Shown one piece after another: positions 52,301 through 62,100 of a DNA stretch of 64,000 nt; position 1 is the stretch's first letter, and every line of letters starts with the position of its first letter. Position numbers and translations under genes: made by a program. Under the pieces are notes generated by a model. It saw only the letters and a program-made list of their open reading frames with translations, made no database searches and had not been told where the DNA came from. The stretch comes from Calliopsis andreniformis (taxonomy: Eukaryota > Arthropoda > Insecta > Hymenoptera > Andrenidae). The stretch lies in NCBI RefSeq assembly GCF_051401765.1, contig NW_027480535.1, positions 1,426,001-1,490,000 on the forward strand, read 5' to 3'.

Positions 52301-54475
52301 AGGATTGAGGATTGAGGATTGAAGATTGAGTATTGAGGACTGAAGATTGAGGATTGAGGATTGAGGATTGAGGATTGAGGATTGAAGATTGAGTATTGAG
52401 GATTGAAGATTGAGGATTGAGGATTGAGGATTGATGATTGAGTATTGAGGATTGAGGATTCAGGATTGAGGATTGGGTATTGAGGATTGAAGACTGAGGA
52501 TTGAGGATTGAGGATTGAGGGTTGAGGATTGAAGATTGAGGATTGAGGATTGAGGATTGAGGATTGAGTATTGAGTATTGAGAATTGAGGATTGAGCGTT
52601 GAAGATTGTGTATTCAGGATTGAAGATTGAGGATTGAGGATTGAGGATTGAGGACTGACGATGAGGGCTGAGGGTTGAGGATTGAGGTTTGAGGACTGAG
52701 GACTGAGGATTGAGGATTGAGAGTTGAGGATTGAGGATTGAGGATTGAAGATTGAGGATTGGGTATTGAGGATTGAAGAATGAGGATTGAGGATTGAGGA
52801 CTGAGGACTGAGGATTGAAGATTGAGAATTGAGGATTGAGGATTGAGGATTGAGTATTGAAGATTGAGTATTGAGGATTGAATGTAGGGGATTGAGGGTT
52901 GAGGATTGAGGATTGAGGATTGAAGATTGAGGACTGGGGACTGAGTATTGAGGGTTGAATGATGAGAATTGGTGTTTGTGGATAGAGATTTAAAGATTGC
53001 AGATTGAGTATTGAGTATTGAAAACTGTGAATTGATGATATTCTATTGAGGATAGAGAATTTACAACTAATTGTTGAGGGCTGAGGGCTGAAAATTGAGG
53101 ATTCAGGATTGAGGATTCAGAATTGCGGTTTGAGGACTGAGGATTGAGGGTTGAAGATTGATTATTGAGGATTGAAGATTGAAGATTGAGGATTGAGGAA
53201 TGAGGATTGAGGATGAGGGCTGAGGGTTGAGGATTGAGGTTTGAGGATTGAGGACTGAGGATTGAGGATTGAGGATTGATGATTGAGTATTGAGGATTGA
53301 AGATTGAGGATTGAGGATTGAGGATTGAGGATTGAGGATTGAAGATTGAGGATTGGGGGACTGAGTGTTGAGGGTTGAGTGATGAGAATTGATGTTTGTG
53401 GATAGAGATTTAAAGATAGCAGATTGAGTATTGAGTATTGAAAACTGTGCATTGATGATATTCTATTGAGGATTGAGAATTGACAACTGATTTTTGAGCA
53501 CTGATGTCTGAAGATTGAGGATTCAGGATTGAGGATTCAGGATTGAGGTTTGAGTAATGAGGATTGAGGATTGAGGATTGAGGATTGAGGATTGAGGATT
53601 GAGGATTGAGGATTGAAGATTGAGGATTGGGTATTGCTGACTGAACATTGAGGATTGAGGATTGAGGATTGAGTATTGAGGATTGAGGACTGAAGATTGA
53701 ATACTGATGATTGAAGATTGAGGATTGAGGATTGAGGGCTGTGGATTGAGGACGAGGACTGAGGGTTCAGTATTGATGTCTGAGGTCTGAGGATTGAGGA
53801 TTGAGGATTGAGGATTGAAGATTGAGTATTGAGGTTTGAAGATTGAGGATTTTGGATTGAGGATTGAGGATTGAGTATTGAAGATTGAGGATTGTGGATT
53901 GAGGATTGACGATTGAGGATTCAGTATTGAGGATTGAGAATTGAGGATAGAGGATTGAAGGTTGAGTATTGAGGATTGAAGATTGAGGATTGAGGATTGA
54001 GGATTGAGGATTGACTATGAGGGCTGATGGTTGAGGATTGAGGTTTGAGGATTGAGGATTGAGAATTGAACATTGAGGATTGGGGATTGAGGATTGACGA
54101 TTGAGGATTCAGTATTGAGGATTGAGAATTGAGGATTGAGGATTGAAGGTTGAGTATTGAGGATTGAAGATTGAGGATTGAGGATTGAGTATTGAGGATT
54201 GACTATGAGGGCTGAGGGTTGAGGATTGAGGTTTGAGGACTGAGGACTGAGGATTGAGGATTGAGGATTGAGTATTGAGGATTGAGAATTGAGAATTGAG
54301 CGTTGAAGATTGTGTATTCAGGATTGAAGATTGAGGATTGAGGATTGAGGATGGAGGACTGACGATGAGGGCTGAGGGTTGAGGATTGAGGTTTGAGGAC
54401 TGAGGACTGAGGATTGAGGATTGAGAGTTGAGGATTGAGGATTGAGGATTGAAGATTGAGGATTGGGTATTGAGG
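49319..54475. repeat. 5,157-bp HOR, copy 3
   Basis: Anchors start at 50283, 50703 (subtype 2), 51940, 52989 and 53409 (subtype 2). It shares GGGTACT (49783), GAGCGCT (49902-49908) and CAGGATT (51481) with copy 2 but has canonical GATTGA at 52555 like copy 4. Private variants include an extra GAAGATT near 52,101, GATAGAGAATT near 53,051 and GAGAATTGAGAATT near 54,287. Confidence 0.9.
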
Positions 54476-57400
54476 ATTGAAGATTGAGGATTTTGGATTG
54501 AGGATTGAGGATTGAGTATTGAACATTGAGGATTGGGGATTGAGGATTGACGATTGAGGATTCAGTATTCAGGATTGAGAATTGAAGATTGAGGATTGAA
54601 GGTTGAGTATTGAGGATTGAAGATTGAGGATTGAGGATAGAGTATTGAGGATTGACTATGAGGGCTGAGGGTTGAGGATTGAGGTTTGAGGACTGAGGAC
54701 TGAGATTTGAGGATTGAGAATTGAGGATTGAGGATTGAGGATTGAAGATTGAGGATTGGGTATTGAGGATCGAAGACTGAGGATTGACGATTGAGGATTG
54801 AGGATTGAGGATTGAAGATTGAGGATTGAGGATTGAGGATTGAGGATTGAAGATTGAGTATTGAGGATTGAAGGTTGAGGATTGAGGATTGAGGATTGAT
54901 GATTGAGTATTGAGGATTGAGGATTCAGGATTGAGGATTGGGTATTGAGGATTGAAGACTGAGGATTGAGGATTGAGGATTGAGGGTTGAGGATTGAAGA
55001 TTGAGGATTGAGGATTGAGGATTGAGGATTGAGTATTGAGGATTGAGAATTGAGGATTGAGCGTTGAAGATTGTGTATTCAGGATTGAAGATTGAGGATT
55101 GAGGATTGAGGATGGAGGACTGACGATGAGGGCTGAGGGTTGAGGATTGAGGTTTGAGGACTGAGGACTGAGGATTGAGGATTGAGAGTTGAGGATTGAG
55201 GATTGAGGATTGAAGATTGAGGATTGGGTATTGAGGATTGAAGAATGAGGATTGAGGATTGAGGACTGAGGACTGAGGATTGAAGATTGAGAATTGAGGA
55301 TTGAGTATTGAAGATTGAGTATTGAGGATTGAATGTAGGGGATTGAGGGTTGAGGATTGAGGATTGAGGATTGAAGATTGAGGACTGGGGACTGAGTATT
55401 GAGGGTTGAATGATGAGAATTGGTGTTTGTGGATAGAGATTTAAAGATTGCAGATTGAGTATTGAGTATTGAAAACTGTGAATTGATGATATTCTATTGA
55501 GGATTGAGAATTTACAACTAATTGTTGAGGGCTGAGGGCTGAAAATTGAGGATTCAGGATTGAGGATTCAGAATTGAGGTTTGAGGACTGAGGATTGAGG
55601 GTTGAAGATTGATTATTGAGGATTGAAGATTGAAGATTGAGGATTGAGGAATGAGGATTGAGGATGAGGGCTGAGGGTTGAGGATTGAGGTTTGAGGATT
55701 GAGGACTGAGGATTGAGGATTGAGGATTGATGATTGAGTATTGAGGATTGAAGATTGAGGATAGAGGATTGAGGATTGAGGATTGAGGATTGAAGATTGA
55801 GGATTGGGGGACTGAGTGTTGAGGGTTGAGTGATGAGAGCTGATGTTTGTGGATAGAGATTTAAAGATAGCAGATTGAGTATTGAGTATTGAAAACTGTG
55901 CATTGATGATATTCTATTGAGGATTGAGAATTGACAACTGATTTTTGAGCACTGATGTCTGAAGATTGAGGATTCAGGATTGAGGATTCAGGATTGAGGT
56001 TTGAGTAATGAGGATTGAGGATTGAGGATTGAGGATTGAGGATTGAGGATTGAGGATTGAGGATTGAAGATTGAGGATTGGGTATTGCTGACTGAACATT
56101 GAGGATTGAGGATTGAGGATTGAGTATTGAGGATTGAGGACTGAAGATTGAATACTGATGATTGAAGATTGAGGATTGAGGATTGAGGGCTGTGGATTGA
56201 GGACGAGGACTGAGGGTTCAGTATTGATGTCTGAGGTCTGAGGATTGAGGATTGAGGATTGAGGATTGAAGATTGAGTATTGAGGTTTGAAGATTGAGGA
56301 TTTTGGATTGAGGATTGAGGATTGAGTATTGAAGATTGAGGATTGTGGATTGAGGATTGACGATTGAGGATTCAGTATTGAGGATTGAGAATTGAGGATA
56401 GAGGATTGAAGGTTGAGTATTGAGGATTGAAGATTGAGGATTGAGGATTGAGGATTGAGGATTGACTATGAGGGCTGATGGTTGAGGATTGGGGTTTGAG
56501 GACTGAGGACTGAGGATTGAGGATTGAGAATTGAGGATTGGGGATTGAGGATTGAAGATTGAGGATTGGGTATTGAGGATCGAAGACTGAGGATTGACGA
56601 TTGAGGATTGAGGATTGAGGATTGAAGATTGAGGATTGAGGATTGAGGATTGAGGATTGAGGATTGAAGATTGAGTATTGAGGATTGAAGATTGAGGATT
56701 GAGGATTGAGGATTGATGATTGAGTATTGAGGATTGAAGATTGAGGATTGAGTATTGAGGATTGAGGACTGAGGATTGATGATTGAGGTTTGATGATTGA
56801 GTATTGAGGATTGAAGATTGAGGATTGAGGATTGAGGATTGAGGATTGAGTTTTGAGGATTGAGAATTGAGGATTGAGGGTTGAAGATTGTGTATACAGG
56901 ATTGAAGATTGAGGACTGAGGATTGAAGATTGAGGATTGAGGATTGAGGATTGAGGATTGAGTATTGAAGATTGAGTATTGAGGATTGAACGTAGGGGAT
57001 TGAGGGTTGAGGATTGAGGATTGAGGATTGAAGATTGAGTACTGGGGACTGAGTATTGAGTGTTGAGTGATGAGAATTGGTGTTTGTGGATAGAGATTTA
57101 AAGATTGCAGATTGAGTATTGAGTATTGAAAACTGTGAATTGATGATACTCTATTGAGGATTGAGAATTTACAACTGATTGTTGAGGACTGAGGTCTGAA
57201 GATTGAGGATTCAGGATTGAGGATCCAGGATTGAGGTTTGAGGACTGAGGATTGAGGATTGAGGATTGAGGATTGAGGATTGAGGATTGAGGATTGAGGA
57301 TTGAGGATTGGGGATTGAAGATTGAGGATTGGGTATTGCGTATTGAACATTGAGGATTGAGGATTGAGGATTCAGGATTGAGGATTCGGTATTGAGGATT

Positions 57401-59198
57401 GAAGACTGAGGATTGAGGATTGAGGATTGGGGGTTGAGGATTGAAGATTGAGGATTGAGGATTGAGGATTGAGGATTGAAGATTGAGTATTGAGTACTGA
57501 AGATTGAGGATTGAGGATTGAGGATTGAGGATTGAGGATTGAAGATTGAGTATTGAGGATTGAAGATGGAGGATTGAGGATTGAGGATTGATGATTGAGT
57601 ATTGAGGATTGAGGATTCAGGATTGAGGATTGGGTATTGAGGATTGAAGACTGAGGATTGAGGATTGAGGATTGAGGGTTGAGGATTGAAGATTGAGGAT
57701 TGAGGATTGAGGATTGAGGATTGAGTATTGAGTATTGAGAATTGAGGATTGAGCGTTGAAGATTGTGTATTCAGGATTGAAGATTGAGGATTGAGGATTG
57801 AGGATTGAGGACTGACGATGAGGGCTGAGGGTTGAGGATTGAGGTTTGAGGACTGAGGACTTAGGATTGAGGATTGAGAGTTGAGGATTGAGGATTGAGG
57901 ATTGAAGATTGAGGATTGGGTATTGAGGATTGAAGAATGAGGATTGAGGATTGAGGACTGAGGACTGAGGATTGAAGATTGAGAATTGAGGATTGAGGAT
58001 TGAGGATTGAGTATTGAAGATTGAGTATTGAGGATTGAATGTAGGGGATTGAGGGTTGAGGATTGAGGATTGAGGATTGAAGATTGAGGACTGGGGACTG
58101 AGTATTGAGGGTTGAATGATGAGAATTGGTGTTTGTGGATAGAGATTTAAAGATTGCAGATTGAGTATTGAGTATTGAAAACCGTGAATTGATGATATTC
58201 TATTGAGGATTGTGAATTTACAACTGATTGTTGAGGGCTGGGGGCTGAAAATTGAGGATTCAGGATTGAGGATTCAGAATTGAGGTTTGAGGACTGAGGA
58301 TTGAGGGTTGAAGATTGATTATTGAGGATTGAAGATTGAAGATTGAGGATTGAGGAATGAGGATTGAGGATGAGGGCTGAGGGTTGAGGATTGAGGTTTG
58401 AGGACTGAGGACTGAGGATTGAGGATTGAGGATTGATGATTGAGTATTGAGGATTGAAGATTGAGGATTGAGGATTGAGGATTGAGGATTGAGGATTGAA
58501 GATTGAGGATTGGGGGACTGAGTGTTGAGGGTTGAGTGATGAGAATTGATGTTTGTGGATAGAGACTTAAAGATAGCAGGTTGAGTATTGAGTATTGAAA
58601 ACTGTGAATTGATGATATTCTATTGAGGATTGAGAATTGACAACTGATTTTTGAGCACTGAGGTCTGAAGATTGAGGATTCAGGATTGAGGATTCAGGAT
58701 TGAGGTTTGAGTACTGAGGATTGAGGATTGAGGATTGAGGATTGAGGATTGAGGATTGAGGATTGAGGATTGAGGATTGAAGATTGAGGATTGGGTATTG
58801 CTGACTGAACATTGAGGATTGAGGATTGAGGATTGAGTATTGAGGATTGAGGACTGAAGATTGAATATTGATGATTGAAGATTGAGGATTGAGGATTGAG
58901 GGCTGTGGATTGAGGACGAGGACTGAGGGTTCAGTATTGATGTCTGAGGTCTGAGGATTGAGGATTGAGGATTGAGGATTGAAGATTGAGTATTGAGGTT
59001 TGAAGATTGAGGATTTTGGATTGAGGATTGAGGATTGAGTATTGAAGATTGAGGATTGTGGATTGAGGATTGACGATTGAGGATTCAGTATTGAGGATTG
59101 AGAATTGAGGATAGAGGATTGAAGGTTGAGTATTGAGGATTGAAGATTGAGGATTGAGGATTGAGGATTGAGGATTGACTATGAGGGCTGATGGTTGA
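54476..59198. repeat. 5,157-bp HOR, copy 4 (right end missing)
   Basis: Anchors start at 55440, 55860 (subtype 2), 57097, 58146 and 58566 (subtype 2, CTTAAAG). To ~58.1 kb it differs from copy 3 at few places, such as GAGAGCT near 55,836, GAGTACTGAAG near 57,493, GAAGATGGAGG near 57,565 and GACTTAGG near 57,860. Beyond ~58.15 kb differences become frequent although the order of units is kept. The HOR pattern ends near 59,198, where GAGGGCT units replace the expected GAGGATT-GAGAATT-GAACATT. Confidence 0.83.
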
Positions 59199-62100
59199 GG
59201 ATTGAGGTTTGAGGGCTGAGGGCTGAGGGCTGAGGATTGAGGATTGAGAATTGAGGATTGAGGATTGAGGATTGAAGATTGAGGATTGGGTATTGAGGAT
59301 CGAAGACTGAGGATTGAGGATTGAGGATTGAGGATTGAGGATTGAAGATTGAGGATTGAGGATTGAGGATTGAGGATTGAAGATTGAGTATTGAGGATTG
59401 TAGATTGAGGATTGAGGATTGAGGATTGATGATTGAGTATTGAGGATTGAAGATTGAGGATTGAGGATTGAGGATTGAGGACTGAGGATTGATGATTGTG
59501 GATTGATGATTGAGTATTGAGGATTGAAGATTGAGGACTGAGGATTGAGGATTAAGGATTGAGTGTTGAGGATTGAGAATTGAGGATTGAGGGTTGAAGA
59601 TTGTGTATTCAGGATTGAAGACTGAGGATTGAGGATTGAGGATTGAGGATTGACGATGAGGGCTGAGGGTTGAGGATTGAGGTTTGAGGACCGAGGACTG
59701 AGGATTGAGGATTGAGAATTGAGGATTGAGGATTGAGGATTGAGGCTTGAAGATTGAGGATTGGGTATTGAGGATTGAAGTATGAGGATTGAGGATTGAG
59801 GACTGAGGATTGGGGATTGAAGATTGAGGACTGAGGATTGAGGATTGAGGATTGAGGAGTGAGGATTGAGAATTGAAGATTGAGTATTGAGGTATGAAGG
59901 TTGAGGATTTTGGATTGAGGATTGAGGATTGAGTATTGAACATTGAGGATTGGGGATTGAGGATTGACGATTGAGGATTCAGTATTGAGGATTGAGAATT
60001 GAGGATTGAGGATTGAAGGTTGAGTATTGAGGATTGAAGATTGAGGATTGAGGATTGAGTATTGAGGATTGACTATTAGGGCTGAGGGTTGAGGATTGAG
60101 GTTTGAGGACTGAGGACTGAGGATTGAGGATTGAGAATTGAGGATTGGGGATTGAGGATTGAAGATTGAGGGTTGGGTATTGAGGATCGAAGACTGAGGA
60201 TTGACGATTGAGGATTGAGGATTGAGGATTGAAGATTGAGGATTGAGGATTGAGGATTGAGGATTGAGGATTGAAGATTGAGTATTGAGGATTGAAGATT
60301 GAGGATTGAGGATTGAGGATTGAGGATTGAGGACTGAGGATTGATGATTGAGGTTTGATGATTGAGTATTGAGGATTGAAGATTGAGGATTGAGGATTGA
60401 GGATTGAGGATTGAGTTTTGAGGATTGAGAATTGAGGATTGAGGGTTGAAGATTGTGTATACAGAATTGAAGATTGAGGATTGAGGATTGAAGATTGAGG
60501 ATTGAGGATTGAGGATTGAGGATTGAGTATTGAAGATTGAGTATTGAGGATTGAATGTAGGGGATTGAGGGTTGAGGATTGAGGATTGAGGATTGAAGAT
60601 TGAGGACTGGGGACTGAGTATTTAGTGTTGAGTGATGAGAATTGGTGTTTGTGGATAGAGATTTAAAGATTGCAGATTGAGTATTGAGTATTGAAAACTG
60701 TGAATTGATGATACTCTATTGAGGATTGAGAATTTACAACTGATTGTTGAGGACTGAGGTCTGAAGATTGAGGATTCAGGATTGAGGATCCAGGATTGAG
60801 GTTTGAGGACTGAGGATTGAGGATTGAGGATTGAGGATTGAGGATTGAGGATTGAGGATTGAGGATTGAGGATTGGGGATTGAAGATTGAGGATTGGGTA
60901 TTGCGTATTGAACATTGAGGATTGAGGATAGAGGATTCAGGATTGAGGATTGGGTATTGAGGATTGAAGACTGAGGATTGAGGATTGAGGATTGAGGGTT
61001 GAGGATTGAAGATTGAGGATTGAGGATAGAGGATTGAGGATTGAAGATTGAGTATTGAGGATTGAAGATTGAGGGTTGAGGATTGAGGATTGAGGATTGA
61101 GTAGTGTGGATTGAGAATTGAGGATTGAGGGTTGAAGATTGTGTATTCAGGATTGAAGATTGAGGATTGAGGATTGAGGATTGAGGATTGACGATGAGGG
61201 CTGAGGGTTGAGGATTGAGGTTTGAGGACTGAGGACTGAGGATTAAGGATTGAGAATTGAGGATTGATGATTGAGGATTGAAGATTGAGGATTGGGTATT
61301 GAGGATTGAAGAATGAGAATTGAGGATTGAGGACTGAGGATTGAGGATTGAAGATTGAGGATTGAGGATTGAGGATTGAGGATTGAGTATTGAAGATTGA
61401 GTATTGAGGATTGAGGATTGAAGATTGAGGACTAGGGACTGAGTATTGAGCGTTGAGTGATGAGAATTGGTGTTTGTGGATAGAGATTTAAAGATTGCAG
61501 ATTGAGTATTGAGTATTGAAAACTGTGAATTGATGATATTCTATTGAGGATTGAGAATTTACAACTGATTGTTGAGGACTGAGGTCTGAAGATTGAGGAT
61601 TCAGGATTGAGGATCCAGGATTGAGGTTTGAGGACTGAGGATTGAGGTTTGAGGATTGAGGATTGAGGATTGGGGATTGAAGATTGAGGATTGGGTATTG
61701 CGTATTGAACATTGAGGATTGAGGATTGAGGATTGAGGATTGAGGATTGAGTATTGAGGATTGAAGACTGAGGATTGAGGATTGAGGATTGAGGATTGAG
61801 GATTGAGGATTGTGGATTGAGGATTGAGGAGTGAAGATTGAGTATTGAGGATTGAAGGTTGAGGATTGAGGATTGAGTTTTGGGGATTGAGGATTGAAGA
61901 TTGAGGATTGTGGATTCAGGATTAAAGATTGAGTATTGAGGATTGAAGATTGAGAATTGAGGATTGAGGATTGAACATTGATGACTGAGTGTTGAGGGTT
62001 GAGTGATGAGAATTGATGTTTGTGGATGGAGATTTGAAGAATGCAGATTAAGTATTGAGTATTGAAAGCTGTGAATTGACGATATTCTATTGGGTATTGA

